The notes: a model not told the origin generated them from the letters alone. A stretch of DNA of 64,000 nt from Streptomyces sp. SAI-135 (GCF_029893805.1 NZ_JARXYP010000002.1:4650001-4714000); one strand, 5' to 3'. Positions 33,723 through 43,366 are shown, counted from the stretch's first letter. A program made the numbers and translations.

Positions 33723-34403
33723 ATGAGCCGGCGTTCCGGGATCCTCGAATTCGCCGTGCTCGGCCTGCTCCGCGAGTCCCCGATGCACGGCTATGAGCTG
33801 CGCAAACGTCTCAACACGTCCTTGGGCGTGTTCAGGGCGTTCAGCTACGGCACGCTCTACCCCTGCCTCAAGACGCTGGTCGCCAACGGCTGGTTGATCG
33901 AGGAACCGGGGAACACCACCGAGGACGCCCTCGCCGCACCACTCGCAGGGCGTCGCGCCAAGATCGTCTACCGGTTGACGGCGGAAGGTAAGGAGCACTT
34001 CGAGGAACTGCTCTCGCAGACGGGTCCCGACGCGTACGAGGACGAGCACTTCGCCGCTCGTTTCGCCTTCTTCGGGCAGACCTCACGCGACGTCCGCATG
34101 CGAGTCCTCGAAGGCCGCCGCAGCCGGCTGGAGGAGCGCCTGGAGAAGATGAGTGCCTCGCTGGCACGCACCCGGGAGCGCCTCGACGACTACACACTCG
34201 AGCTCCAGCGCCACGGGATGGAGTCCGTGGAGCGCGAAGTGCGCTGGCTGAACGAGCTCATCGAGAGCGAGCGGGCCGGCCGGGACCGGAAGGGCCCCGG
34301 CCAAGGAGAAGCCGCTCGCGACACCACAGAGGGAGCGCCGGGCGTCCTGCCCCGGCCCGGGGACACCCCCGGTCCGGATACGCCCGGCGACACCGCCACG
34401 TGA
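33723..34403 (+). CDS. PadR-family transcriptional regulator
   Basis: 226 residues from ATG 33723 (GAGGAGGCG upstream). The winged helix is LEFAVLGLLRESPMHGYELRKRL with the wing at AKIVYRLTAEGKEHF. A charged helical dimerisation arm follows (residues about 110-185), then a disordered Pro/Gly/Thr tail. PadR proteins are usually repressors. The palindrome 28 bp upstream is a likely operator. It lies only 44 bp upstream of the inositol-phosphate synthase gene, so it may control inositol supply. Confidence 0.92.
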   Translation: MSRRSGILEFAVLGLLRESPMHGYELRKRLNTSLGVFRAFSYGTLYPCLKTLVANGWLIEEPGNTTEDALAAPLAGRRAKIVYRLTAEGKEHFEELLSQTGPDAYEDEHFAARFAFFGQTSRDVRMRVLEGRRSRLEERLEKMSASLARTRERLDDYTLELQRHGMESVEREVRWLNELIESERAGRDRKGPGQGEAARDTTEGAPGVLPRPGDTPGPDTPGDTAT

Positions 34404-34447
34404 GGTCCCTGCCAGGGCCTCACTCGTACACACAGGGAGCAACCGGA

Positions 34448-35530
34448 ATGGGTTCGGTTCGCGTAGCCGTCGTCGGCGTGGGCAACTGCGCCGCGTCGCT
34501 GGTTCAGGGAGTCGAGTACTACAAGGACGCCGACCCGGCGTCGAGGGTCCCCGGACTGATGCACGTCCAGTTCGGCGACTACCACGTTCGTGACGTCGAG
34601 TTCGTCGCGGCGTTCGACGTCGACGCGAAGAAGGTCGGTCTCGACCTCGCCGACGCCATCGGCGCCTCCGAGAACAACACCATCAAGATCTGCGACGTGC
34701 CGAACACCGGCGTGACCGTCCAGCGCGGCCACACCCTCGACGGCCTCGGCAAGTACTACCGCGAGACCATCGAGGAGTCGGCCGAGGCCCCGGTCGACGT
34801 CGTCCAGGTCCTCAAGGACAAGCAGGTCGACGTCCTCGTCTGCTACCTGCCCGTCGGATCCGAGGACGCGGCGAAGTTCTACGCCCAGTGCGCGATCGAC
34901 GCCAAGGTCGCCTTCGTCAACGCCCTCCCGGTCTTCATCGCCGGCACCAAGGAGTGGGCGGACAAGTTCACCGAGGCGGGCGTCCCGATCGTCGGTGACG
35001 ACATCAAGTCCCAGGTCGGCGCCACCATCACGCACCGCGTCATGGCGAAGCTGTTCGAGGACCGGGGCGTCGTCCTGGACCGCACGATGCAGCTGAACGT
35101 CGGCGGCAACATGGACTTCAAGAACATGCTCGAGCGGGACCGCCTCGAGTCCAAGAAGATCTCCAAGACGCAGGCCGTCACCTCCCAGATCCCCGACCGG
35201 GACCTCGGCGAGAAGAACGTCCACATCGGCCCGTCGGACTACGTGGCCTGGCTCGACGACCGCAAGTGGGCCTACGTCCGCCTCGAGGGCCGGGCCTTCG
35301 GTGACGTCCCGCTGAACCTGGAGTACAAGCTCGAGGTCTGGGACTCCCCGAACTCCGCGGGTGTCATCATCGACGCGCTGCGCGCCGCGAAGATCGCCAA
35401 GGACCGCGGTATCGGCGGCCCGATCCTGTCGGCCTCCAGCTACTTCATGAAGTCCCCGCCGGTCCAGTACTTCGACGACGAGGCCCGCGAGAACGTCGAG
35501 AAGTTCATCAAGGGTGAAGTCGAGCGCTAA
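34448..35530 (+). CDS. ino1: myo-Inositol-1-phosphate synthase
   Basis: 360 residues, the short actinobacterial type. The Rossmann motif is VAVVGVGNCAASLVQG, and the catalytic region includes NALPVFIAGTKEW, VGDDIKSQVGATITHR and LNVGGNMDFKNML. It converts glucose-6-phosphate to inositol-1-phosphate with NAD+, feeding phosphatidylinositol and mycothiol synthesis in actinomycetes. GGGAG lies upstream of ATG 34448. It probably shares a transcript with the PadR gene and is followed by a terminator. Confidence 0.95.
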   Translation: MGSVRVAVVGVGNCAASLVQGVEYYKDADPASRVPGLMHVQFGDYHVRDVEFVAAFDVDAKKVGLDLADAIGASENNTIKICDVPNTGVTVQRGHTLDGLGKYYRETIEESAEAPVDVVQVLKDKQVDVLVCYLPVGSEDAAKFYAQCAIDAKVAFVNALPVFIAGTKEWADKFTEAGVPIVGDDIKSQVGATITHRVMAKLFEDRGVVLDRTMQLNVGGNMDFKNMLERDRLESKKISKTQAVTSQIPDRDLGEKNVHIGPSDYVAWLDDRKWAYVRLEGRAFGDVPLNLEYKLEVWDSPNSAGVIIDALRAAKIAKDRGIGGPILSASSYFMKSPPVQYFDDEARENVEKFIKGEVER

Positions 35531-35561
35531 GGCTCACTCAAACGCTCCTGCCAGGGCTGCA

Positions 35562-35595
35562 GAAGGTCCCCGGGCTGTATCGCCCGGGGACCTTC
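35562..35595 (+). terminator. Terminator after ino1
   Basis: A 14-bp perfect stem (35562-35575 with 35582-35595) with a six-base loop. It ends 22 bases before the MFS start codon, so that gene needs its own promoter or readthrough. Confidence 0.9.
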
Positions 35596-35617
35596 GCCGT
35601 ATGTGAGGCTGTGCCCC

Positions 35618-36892
35618 ATGTCCGTCGTCCGCGATCTGCGTGCCCTTCTCCGCTTCCGGGACTTCCGGCGTCTGCTCTCTGTGCGCCTGCTCTCCCAGGG
35701 CGCCGACGGCGTCTACCAGATCGCACTCGCCGCCTACGTCGTGTTCTCCCCGGAGAAACAGACCTCCGCCGCGGCGATCGCCTCCGCGATGGCGGTCCTG
35801 TTGCTCCCGTACTCCTTGGTGGGACCGTTCGCCGGCGTCCTCCTGGACCGCTGGCGCCGCCGCCAGGTCTTCCTCTACGGCAATCTGGTGCGCGCCCTGC
35901 TGGCCTCAGCGACGGCTGTCCTGATGCTCAGCCACGTCCCGGACTGGCTCTTCTACGCCTCAGCCCTGTGCGTCACCGCCGTCAACCGCTTCGTCCTGTC
36001 CGGCCTGTCCGCAGCACTGCCCCGTGTCGTGGACGAGCAACGGCTGGTGATCGCCAACTCACTCTCCCCGACAGCCGGAACGCTCGCCGCGACAGCAGGC
36101 GGGGGCCTCGCGTTCGTCGTACGACTACTGGTCGCCGATTCGGATGCCGCGGTGGTGCTCCTGGGAGCGGGGCTGTACCTGTGCGGGGCGCTCGCCGCCC
36201 TGCGGATGCCCGCGGAACTGCTGGGCCCCGACCGCGAGTTGATCCAGCCCCACCTCGGCGCCGCCCTCACGGGAACAGCCCGTGACCTGGCCGCCGGTGT
36301 ACGGCATCTCGCCGCACCCGCGCGCCGGTCGGCTGCCCGAGCGCTCACCGCGATGTCGGTCATGCGGTTCTGTTACGGCGCTCTGCTCGTCATGGTGCTG
36401 ATGCTCTGCCGATACGCCCTGACATCCGATCCCGACGCCGGACTGGCCCTGCTGGGCCTGGCGCTGGGAATCTCCGGCGCTGGGTTCTTCGTCGCCGCGG
36501 TCATCACCCCGTGGACCGCGGGGAAACTCGGACCGGAACGATGGATCGCCGTGTGCGCGGCGACCGCCGCGGTACTGGTGCCCGCACTCGGACTGCCCTT
36601 CGCCACCGTCCCCATGCTTGTCGCGGCGTTCATTCTGGGTCTGATCACCCAGGGAGCGAAGATCGCGACGGACACCATCGTGCAGTCCTCCGTCGACGAC
36701 GGGTTCCGGGGCCGGATCTTCTCCGTCTACGACGTCCTGTTCAACATCGCCTTCGTGGGCGCCGCGGCCGTGGCCGCCCTGATTCTGCCGCCGGACGGCC
36801 GCTCGGCCCCCCTCGTGGTCACGGTCGCCGTCCTCTATGCAGCGATCGCCGTAGTCATGACGAAAGAACGGCAGATGGCGGCCGAACGATGA
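35618..36892 (+). CDS. MFS transporter (MFS_3/EntS-like)
   Basis: 424 residues from ATG 35618 (GAGG nine bases upstream). About 12 helices. It starts with RFRDFRRLLSVRLLSQGADG, typical of the MFS_3 group, and the loop 2-3 motif is GVLLDRWRRRQVFL. In helix 11 the stretch VDDGFRGRIFSVYDVLFNI is conserved in this family. Related proteins export siderophores or macrolides, and the substrate is unknown here. The stop codon abuts a parS-centred palindrome. Confidence 0.88.
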   Translation: MSVVRDLRALLRFRDFRRLLSVRLLSQGADGVYQIALAAYVVFSPEKQTSAAAIASAMAVLLLPYSLVGPFAGVLLDRWRRRQVFLYGNLVRALLASATAVLMLSHVPDWLFYASALCVTAVNRFVLSGLSAALPRVVDEQRLVIANSLSPTAGTLAATAGGGLAFVVRLLVADSDAAVVLLGAGLYLCGALAALRMPAELLGPDRELIQPHLGAALTGTARDLAAGVRHLAAPARRSAARALTAMSVMRFCYGALLVMVLMLCRYALTSDPDAGLALLGLALGISGAGFFVAAVITPWTAGKLGPERWIAVCAATAAVLVPALGLPFATVPMLVAAFILGLITQGAKIATDTIVQSSVDDGFRGRIFSVYDVLFNIAFVGAAAVAALILPPDGRSAPLVVTVAVLYAAIAVVMTKERQMAAER

Positions 36893-36924
36893 AGGGGCGG
36901 TGTTTCACGTGAAACACCGCCCCT
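36893..36924. terminator. 32-bp perfect palindrome with parS at its centre
   Basis: The two 16-base halves are exact reverse complements. The palindrome begins one base after the MFS stop codon (36890-36892). Confidence 0.75.
36902..36915. promoter_or_regulatory. parS site, perfect
   Basis: GTTTCACGTGAAAC at the centre of the 32-bp palindrome. Confidence 0.95.
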
Positions 36925-36934
36925 CGATACGTCT

Positions 36935-36964
36935 GGCGCCATGTTTCACGTGAAACATGGCGCC
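36935..36964. terminator. 30-bp perfect palindrome with parS at its centre
   Basis: The second parS-centred palindrome, with GGCGCC outer arms, ends 11 bp before the cca stop codon on the other strand. Confidence 0.75.
36943..36956. promoter_or_regulatory. parS site, perfect
   Basis: GTTTCACGTGAAAC at the centre of the 30-bp palindrome, 41 bp from the previous parS. Confidence 0.95.
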
Positions 36965-36975
36965 GTTCGACGACC

Positions 36976-38418
36976 TCAGTCCTGCGCGGCCCACCATTCC
37001 TTCAGCGCGGCCACCGCTTCATCGTGCTCCATCGGCCCGTTCTCCAGGCGGAGCTCCAGCATGTGCTTGTAAGCGCGGCCCACGGCAGGGCCGGGCCCCA
37101 CACCGAGGATCTCCATGATCTGGTTGCCGTCGAGGTCGGGCCTGATCGAGTCCAGCTCCTCCTGCTCCTGAAGCTGGGAGATCCGCTCCTCCAGACCGTC
37201 GTAGGCACGCGACAGTGCCGCCGCCTTGCGCTTGTTCCTGGTTGTGCAGTCCGAGCGGGTCAGCTTGTGGAGCCGGTCGAGCAGCGGGCCCGCGTCCCGC
37301 ACATAGCGGCGCACCGCCGAGTCGGTCCACTCCCCGGTGCCGTACCCGTGGAAACGCAGATGGAGTTCGACGAGCCGCGAGACGTCCTTCACGAGCTCAT
37401 TGGAGTACTTGAGCGCCGTCATCCGCTTCTTGGTCATCTTCGCTCCGACCACTTCGTGGTGGTGGAACGAGACCCGGCCGTCCTTCTCGAAGCGGCGGGT
37501 GCGCGGCTTGCCGATGTCGTGGAGCAGCGCGGACAGGCGGAGGGTCAGGTCGGGCCCTTCCTTCTCCAGCGCGATGGCCTGCTCCAGGACGATCAGCGTG
37601 TGCTCGTAGACATCCTTGTGCCGGTGGTGCTCATCGCTCTCCAGTCGCAGGGCCGGAAGCTCAGGCAGCACGTGCTCGGCGAGTCCCGTGTCGACCAGCA
37701 GGGTCAGTCCCTTGCGCGGGTGGGCGGACAGGATCAGCTTGTTCAGCTCGTCCCTGACCCGCTCCGCGGAGACGATCTCCAGACGCCCGGACATCTCCGT
37801 CATCGCGGTGACCACCTCGGGCGCCACCTCGAAGTCGAGCTGCGCCGCGAAGCGCGCTGCCCGCATCATCCGCAGCGGATCGTCCGAGAAGGACGCCTCC
37901 GGAGTGCCCGGCGTCCGCAGCACCCGCGCCGCGAGATCGTCGCGGCCGCCGTGCGGGTCGATGAACTTCTTCTCCGGGAGGGCGACGGCCATCGCGTTCA
38001 CGGTGAAGTCACGCCGGACGAGGTCCTCCTCGATGGAGTCGCCGTACGACACCTCTGGCTTGCGCGAGGTGCGGTCGTACGCCTCGGACCGGTAGGTGGT
38101 CACCTCGATCTGGTAACCGTCCTTCTGCGCTCCCACGGTGCCGAAGGCGATCCCGACCTCCCACACGGCGTCCGCCCACGGTCGAACGATCTTCAGAACG
38201 TCCTGAGGACGGGCGTCGGTCGTGAAGTCCAGGTCGTTGCCGAGCCGGCCGAGCAGTGCGTCCCTGACCGAACCGCCGACCAGGGCGAGTGAGAACCCGG
38301 CCTCCTGGAAGCGGCGGGCGAGTTCGTCGGCGACAGGTGCGACCCGGATCGGTTCGTCCACCACGCGGTCCTGCACCTGACTCGGGGCACTGAGGTTGTC
38401 TTCGTTGGCGTTCGGCAC
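36976..38418 (-). CDS. cca: CCA tRNA nucleotidyltransferase
   Basis: About 480 residues. The class II nucleotidyltransferase head has FSLALVGGSVRDALLG, the catalytic LDFTTDARP, VRRDFTVNAMAV and RMMRAARFAAQLDF. An HD-domain segment (LSALLHDIGKPRTR, HHHEVVGAKM) is in the C-terminal half. It adds or repairs the CCA end of tRNAs. GTG 38418 is chosen by memory of the usual N-terminus (MPNANED); the frame continues to another GTG at 38496, and neither has a strong ribosome-binding site. It is divergent from the DUF6049 gene. Confidence 0.93.
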   Translation of the reverse strand: MPNANEDNLSAPSQVQDRVVDEPIRVAPVADELARRFQEAGFSLALVGGSVRDALLGRLGNDLDFTTDARPQDVLKIVRPWADAVWEVGIAFGTVGAQKDGYQIEVTTYRSEAYDRTSRKPEVSYGDSIEEDLVRRDFTVNAMAVALPEKKFIDPHGGRDDLAARVLRTPGTPEASFSDDPLRMMRAARFAAQLDFEVAPEVVTAMTEMSGRLEIVSAERVRDELNKLILSAHPRKGLTLLVDTGLAEHVLPELPALRLESDEHHRHKDVYEHTLIVLEQAIALEKEGPDLTLRLSALLHDIGKPRTRRFEKDGRVSFHHHEVVGAKMTKKRMTALKYSNELVKDVSRLVELHLRFHGYGTGEWTDSAVRRYVRDAGPLLDRLHKLTRSDCTTRNKRKAAALSRAYDGLEERISQLQEQEELDSIRPDLDGNQIMEILGVGPGPAVGRAYKHMLELRLENGPMEHDEAVAALKEWWAAQD

Positions 38419-38675
38419 AACAGAAGAGGGTACGTGGCCCAAAGGTTCCCGGGCGCCTCCATTAAACGTGCACAGACTCGCCATCCGGACCTGCACAAGG
38501 TCTGCTCCGGAGACTCACGGACGTGCTCCCCTTCATACATGCACATTCGGGACAGTGCGACGGCCTCCCCCGATCTTGTGGACCAGTCCGCGGCACTTCC
38601 CCTCAGCGCGCATCGTTACCATGCGTGGACGCACATTCCGACGACCACTGACGACGACGAGGGACGGGCGAGCGC

Positions 38676-41045
38676 GTGGCCGAGGCGGCAGACTTCCAGG
38701 GGACGAGTCCCTCACCTGCCCGCCGCTGGCTGCGGCGTACCGGAGCCCTGCTCGCAGGTGCCCCACTGCTGGCCGGCCTGTGCCAGTTCTCCGCCGCGGC
38801 GCCCGCCCAGGCCGCCGACGACTCCGGGTCGGTCTCCGTCGCGGTCGACACACTCAGCCCCAGCGCGCCTACGGACGGTGACACCCTCACCGTGTCGGGG
38901 ACGGTGACCAACCACGGCAAGCAGGCCGTCACGGCCGCCCACGTGGGACTGCAAGTGGGCCCGGAGCTGAACACCCGCTCGTCGATCGACACCGTCACCG
39001 ACAACAAGAACTCGCTCCAGGGCGCCACGGGGTCCGAGGTCGGCGGCAAGTACGAGACGAAGTTCACGAAGCTGACCCCCGGGGTGTCCGAGCCCTTCTC
39101 CATCTCCGTGCCGGTCGACGAGCTGGACCTCGGTGACTCCGGTGTCTACCAGTTCGCCGTCTCCGTGTCGGGCAAGACTGCGGCACAGCCGTGGGACCAG
39201 CCACTGGGCGTCCAGCGCACCTTCCTGCCCTGGCAGTCCGACGAAGCGGACCCGAGGACGAAGACGACGTTCCTGTGGCCGCTGATCTCCACCGTGCACA
39301 TGACGGCGGAGACCGGCTCGAACGCCCAGCAGACGCCGGTCTTCCTCAACGACGACCTCGCCGAGGAGATCTCGGCGGGCGGCCGACTGGACCAGATGCT
39401 GTCGCTGGGCGAGAACCTTGACGTCACCTGGGTGATCGACCCGGATCTGCTGGCGTCCGTCGACGCGATGACCCGCAGCTACCGGATCCAGGGCGAGGGC
39501 GACACCACCACCGCCGGCACCCACCAGGCACTCGCCAAGCAGTGGCTGGCCAAGCTGCAGAGGGCTGTGGAGGACAAGGAAGTCGTCGCGCTCCCGTTCG
39601 CCGACCCCGACCTCGCCTCCCTCGCCCACAACGGCACGAGCGTCACCGGCTCGCTCAGCCATCTCGACGAGGCCACCGACGTCGCGGCGACCACGGTGCG
39701 GACCGTGCTCCACGTGACACCGAGCACCGACTTCGCCTGGCCGGTGAACGGCGCGGTGGACCCGTCGATCGTCAAGGTCGCCACCTCCGCCGGCGCCGAC
39801 AAGGTGATCGCCCGCAGCGACAGCCTCCAGGAGACCGGCGGACTGTCGTACACGCCTTCCGCGGCCCGCCCCATCGGCGGCGGCACCACGGCGGTCGTAG
39901 CGGACGCACGGCTGTCCACGGCCTTCCAGGGCGATCTGACCCAGGCTTCCGCCACCACGCTCGCCGTTCAGCGGTTCCTGGCCCAGAGCCTGGCTCTGGG
40001 CCTCCAGACGGACAAGCAGCGCAGCATCGTCGTCGCCCCGCAGCGCATGCCCACGGCGAGCCAGGCCGCTGCCATGGCCCAGGCGATCACAGCGCTGCAG
40101 GGCGGGAACTGGTCGCAGACCCAGAAGCTCACGGCGGCGGCCGCGGCCAAGCCCGACCCCGGGGCCACCACCAAGGTGCCCTCCGCGTCCGCCTATCCCG
40201 CCTCGCTGCGCAAGCAGGAACTGCCGAAGTGGGCCTTCCAGCAGATCGCGAGCACCCAGAACAAGCTCGACAACTTCAAGGTGATCCTCTCCGACCAGTC
40301 CCGAGTCGTGACCCCCTTCGGGCGGGCCATGAACCGCGAGATGTCCACGTCGTGGCGGGGCCGCGCCACCGAGGCGAGCAGCTTCCGCAGTGACGTCGAG
40401 GCATACCTCGACGAACTGACCTCCCAGGTGAGCCTGATCGACAAGTCGGAGACCAAGCTCTCCGGCCGCAGCGCCACGATCCCCGTGACGGTCCAGAACA
40501 ACCTGGTGCAGGGAGTGGAGCACCTGAGGCTGCGGCTGACCTCGCTGAGCCCGAACCGGCTCGAGATCGGCGGCTCCTCCTACTACGAGCAGCCCGTGGA
40601 TGTCTCGGGCGGCCATAGCCAGACGGTGAAGTTCACCACGACGGCCAACGCCAACGGCAAGGCCTCGGTGATCGCCCAGTTGTACACCGAGGACGGACAG
40701 CCGTACGGCGAGCCCGTCAGGTTCGACGTGAAGGTCACCGAGTTCACGGCCACGGTCATGCTGGTCATCGGCGGCGGTGTCCTGCTGCTGGTGCTGGCAG
40801 GATTCCGGATGTACACCCAGCGCAAGCGCGCGACCGCCCGTGGGGCCGGGCAGCAGGGTCCGGACGACGAGGCGGGCGAAGCCGTGGAGGGCCCGGAGAA
40901 CCCGGAAGGCTCCGAGGACCGTCTCAAGGAGGAGTCCGGCACCGGACCCCGGGCGGACGACCCGGAGCAGCCGAGTGACCTGACAGCGGACACCGAAGCG
41001 GAAAGCGCCGACCCGTCCGGCACGGGTGAGAGAGTGGACCGTTGA
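38676..41045 (+). CDS. Secreted, membrane-anchored DUF6049-type protein
   Basis: 789 residues. The N-terminal signal peptide has twin-Arg-like basic residues (RRWLRRTGALLAGAPLLAG) and an AxA site before ADDSG. A large extracellular part follows with beta-rich domains: an early Ig/CARDB-like stretch VSGTVTNHGKQAVTAAHVGL and a late IPVTVQNNLVQGVEHLRLRL. One C-terminal helix (VMLVIGGGVLLLVLAGF) precedes a basic then acidic cytoplasmic tail. In actinobacteria this family sits just upstream of murJ, as here (44 bp), suggesting an envelope role. The biochemical function is unknown. Confidence 0.85.
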   Translation: MAEAADFQGTSPSPARRWLRRTGALLAGAPLLAGLCQFSAAAPAQAADDSGSVSVAVDTLSPSAPTDGDTLTVSGTVTNHGKQAVTAAHVGLQVGPELNTRSSIDTVTDNKNSLQGATGSEVGGKYETKFTKLTPGVSEPFSISVPVDELDLGDSGVYQFAVSVSGKTAAQPWDQPLGVQRTFLPWQSDEADPRTKTTFLWPLISTVHMTAETGSNAQQTPVFLNDDLAEEISAGGRLDQMLSLGENLDVTWVIDPDLLASVDAMTRSYRIQGEGDTTTAGTHQALAKQWLAKLQRAVEDKEVVALPFADPDLASLAHNGTSVTGSLSHLDEATDVAATTVRTVLHVTPSTDFAWPVNGAVDPSIVKVATSAGADKVIARSDSLQETGGLSYTPSAARPIGGGTTAVVADARLSTAFQGDLTQASATTLAVQRFLAQSLALGLQTDKQRSIVVAPQRMPTASQAAAMAQAITALQGGNWSQTQKLTAAAAAKPDPGATTKVPSASAYPASLRKQELPKWAFQQIASTQNKLDNFKVILSDQSRVVTPFGRAMNREMSTSWRGRATEASSFRSDVEAYLDELTSQVSLIDKSETKLSGRSATIPVTVQNNLVQGVEHLRLRLTSLSPNRLEIGGSSYYEQPVDVSGGHSQTVKFTTTANANGKASVIAQLYTEDGQPYGEPVRFDVKVTEFTATVMLVIGGGVLLLVLAGFRMYTQRKRATARGAGQQGPDDEAGEAVEGPENPEGSEDRLKEESGTGPRADDPEQPSDLTADTEAESADPSGTGERVDR

Positions 41046-41089
41046 GGATGTCGTGGCCGGTGGGCCCGGGACGATGAGGTGGGGTAACC

Positions 41090-43366
41090 ATGAACGCGCC
41101 GTACGACGGTGATCGCGGTCAGGGCGCGGACGACTCGGGCCGCCCCGAGGGGCCGCCGCCCGAGCATGGCCAGGTGCCGCCGCAGGCTCCCGCGGACATG
41201 TACCTCCAGGACGCCTACGACCAGGACCCCTACCGGGCGCAGGACCTCCATGCCCAGGACCCGGTCGCCGAGGCCCTCTACGACCGGGCGGCGCACCCCC
41301 CGCCACCCCCCGGCACCTACCAGCCGCAGCAGCCGCTCTACTCCCAGCCGCCCCAGTCTCCCTACGCTCCGGACCCGCACGTCTGGGCGCAGACACCGGC
41401 GCCCGAGCCGGAGGGCCCGACCCAGTACCTGCCGTACGGCGACGACCCGCGCACCACGCAGTTCGTGGGGGTCGACGATCTGGTGAGCCAGGCCGGCGAG
41501 GAACGCCACGAGCCGGACGCGTTCGCCCACCTCTTCCGCGACCAGCAGCAGCGGGGCGGCCGCCCGACGGATCCCCCGTCGGTGCCCGCACCAGGTGGAC
41601 CGTCGGCGCCGCCGCGGTTCCAGGCTCCCGCGGTGCCCTCGGCCGACGAGACCATGAACCTGGGTACGGCGCCGGCCATGGCGGCTTCGGCCGCCCCCGC
41701 GGCACCAGCAGCTCCCGCAGCTCCCGCGAAGAAGGGCGGGAAGGCCACGGGCCTGCTCAAGTCGAGCGCCGTGATGGCGGCCGGCACGATGGTCTCGCGC
41801 CTTACCGGTTTCATCCGTTCGGCCCTGATCGTGTCGGCGTTGGGTGTCGGTCTGCTCGGTGACACCTTCCAGGTCGCCTACCAGCTGCCGACGATGATCT
41901 ACATCCTCACTGTCGGCGGTGGCCTCAACTCCGTGTTCGTGCCGCAGCTCGTGCGCGCCATGAAGGAGGACGAGGACGGCGGCGAGGCGTACGCCAACCG
42001 ACTGCTGACCCTGGTGATGGTGGCACTCGGCGCTCTGACCGCCCTCGCGGTCCTCGGCGCCCCGTTCCTGATCAGGCTGCTGTCCGACTCGGTGGCCGGC
42101 GACCCGGCGGCCAACGAGGTCGGTGTCACCTTCGTCCGCTACTTCCTGCCCTCGATCTTCTTCATGGGCATCCACGTGGTGATGGGACAGATCCTCAACG
42201 CGCGCGGGAAGTTCGGCGCGATGATGTGGACCCCCGTCCTGAACAACATCGTCATCATCGTGACGCTCGGGATGTTCATCTACGTCTACGGCAGCGCGGC
42301 CAACTCGGGCATGAAGGTCACGAACATCCCGCCGGAGGGGCAGCGCCTCCTCGGCATCGGTGTTCTGCTCGGCCTCGTGGTCCAGGCGTTGGCGATGATT
42401 CCCTACCTGCGCGAGACCGGGTTCCGGCTTCGGCTGCGCTTCGACTGGAGGGGCCACGGACTCGGCAAGGCCGTGACCCTCGCCAAGTGGACCGTCCTGT
42501 TCGTCCTGGCCAACCAGGCCGGCGCGCTCGTGGTCACCCAGCTGTCCACCGCGTCCGGCAAGGCCTCTCCCGTCGACGGCACCGGATTCTCCGCCTACGC
42601 CAACGCCCAACTGATCTGGGGCCTGCCGCAGGCCATCATCACCGTCTCTCTGATGGCGGCTCTGCTCCCGCGTCTGGCCCGCTCGGCGGCCGAGGAGGAC
42701 GGCGGCGCCGTCCGCGACGACATCTCCCAGGGCCTGCGCACCACGGCCGTCGCCATCGTGCCGATCTCCTTCGGGTTCCTCGCCCTCGGCATCCCGATGT
42801 GCACGCTGATCTTCGGCTCCTCGGGCACCAGCGAGGCCACCAACATGGGGTACATGCTGATGGCCTTCGGCCTCGGCCTGATCCCCTACTCCGTCCAGTA
42901 CGTCGTCCTGCGCGCCTTCTACGCCTACGAGGACACCCGGACCCCCTTCTACAACACGGTCATCGTCGCAGCGGTCAACGCGGGAGCGTCGGCGCTGTGT
43001 TACGTGGTGCTGCCGCCGCGCTGGGCCGTGGCCGGCATGGCCGCCTCGTACGGTCTCGCCTACGCGATCGGCGTCGGCGTCGCCTGGAACCGGCTGCGCA
43101 AGCGCCTCGGCGGCGACCTGGACGGCAACCGCGTCCTGCGGACCTACGCCCGGCTCTGCATCGCATCCGTCCCGGCGGCGCTGCTCAGCGGAGCGGCCTG
43201 CTACGGCATCGGGCACTCGCTCGGCCAGGGAGTCATCGGTTCGTTCGCCGCTCTGATCGCGGGCGGGGCGGTTCTGCTCGGGATCTTCTTCGTCGCCGCA
43301 CGCAGGATGCGGATCGAGGAACTCAACTCACTGGTCGGCATGGTCCGGGGGCGTCTGGGCCGCTGA
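41090..43366 (+). CDS. murJ: Lipid II flippase MurJ with disordered N-terminal extension
   Basis: The C-terminal about 535 residues hold about 14 helices of the MviN/MurJ type. Examples are AAGTMVSRLTGFIRSALIV, GLNSVFVPQLVRAM, VRYFLPSIFFMGIHVVMGQ and RAFYAYEDTRTPFYNT. The first about 215 residues are cytoplasmic, rich in Pro, Gln, Tyr and Ala, and absent from proteobacterial MurJ. MurJ moves lipid II across the membrane for wall synthesis. In mycobacteria the homologue is fused to a pseudokinase and an extracellular domain. Here those parts are the separate next gene, 119 bp downstream. Confidence 0.95.
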   Translation: MNAPYDGDRGQGADDSGRPEGPPPEHGQVPPQAPADMYLQDAYDQDPYRAQDLHAQDPVAEALYDRAAHPPPPPGTYQPQQPLYSQPPQSPYAPDPHVWAQTPAPEPEGPTQYLPYGDDPRTTQFVGVDDLVSQAGEERHEPDAFAHLFRDQQQRGGRPTDPPSVPAPGGPSAPPRFQAPAVPSADETMNLGTAPAMAASAAPAAPAAPAAPAKKGGKATGLLKSSAVMAAGTMVSRLTGFIRSALIVSALGVGLLGDTFQVAYQLPTMIYILTVGGGLNSVFVPQLVRAMKEDEDGGEAYANRLLTLVMVALGALTALAVLGAPFLIRLLSDSVAGDPAANEVGVTFVRYFLPSIFFMGIHVVMGQILNARGKFGAMMWTPVLNNIVIIVTLGMFIYVYGSAANSGMKVTNIPPEGQRLLGIGVLLGLVVQALAMIPYLRETGFRLRLRFDWRGHGLGKAVTLAKWTVLFVLANQAGALVVTQLSTASGKASPVDGTGFSAYANAQLIWGLPQAIITVSLMAALLPRLARSAAEEDGGAVRDDISQGLRTTAVAIVPISFGFLALGIPMCTLIFGSSGTSEATNMGYMLMAFGLGLIPYSVQYVVLRAFYAYEDTRTPFYNTVIVAAVNAGASALCYVVLPPRWAVAGMAASYGLAYAIGVGVAWNRLRKRLGGDLDGNRVLRTYARLCIASVPAALLSGAACYGIGHSLGQGVIGSFAALIAGGAVLLGIFFVAARRMRIEELNSLVGMVRGRLGR

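Noticed and set aside
38712..41705. 997-codon open frame on the minus strand opposite the DUF6049 and murJ genes
   Set aside because: The + strand frames have signal peptide, helices and family motifs. The minus frame is low-complexity Arg/Gly/His/Val and exists because stop codons are rare in GC-rich DNA.
40583..43216. 877-codon minus-strand frame opposite murJ
   Set aside because: Composition is that of a shadow frame (Asp/Arg/Gly/His repeats), with no domain, and MurJ is certain on the other strand.
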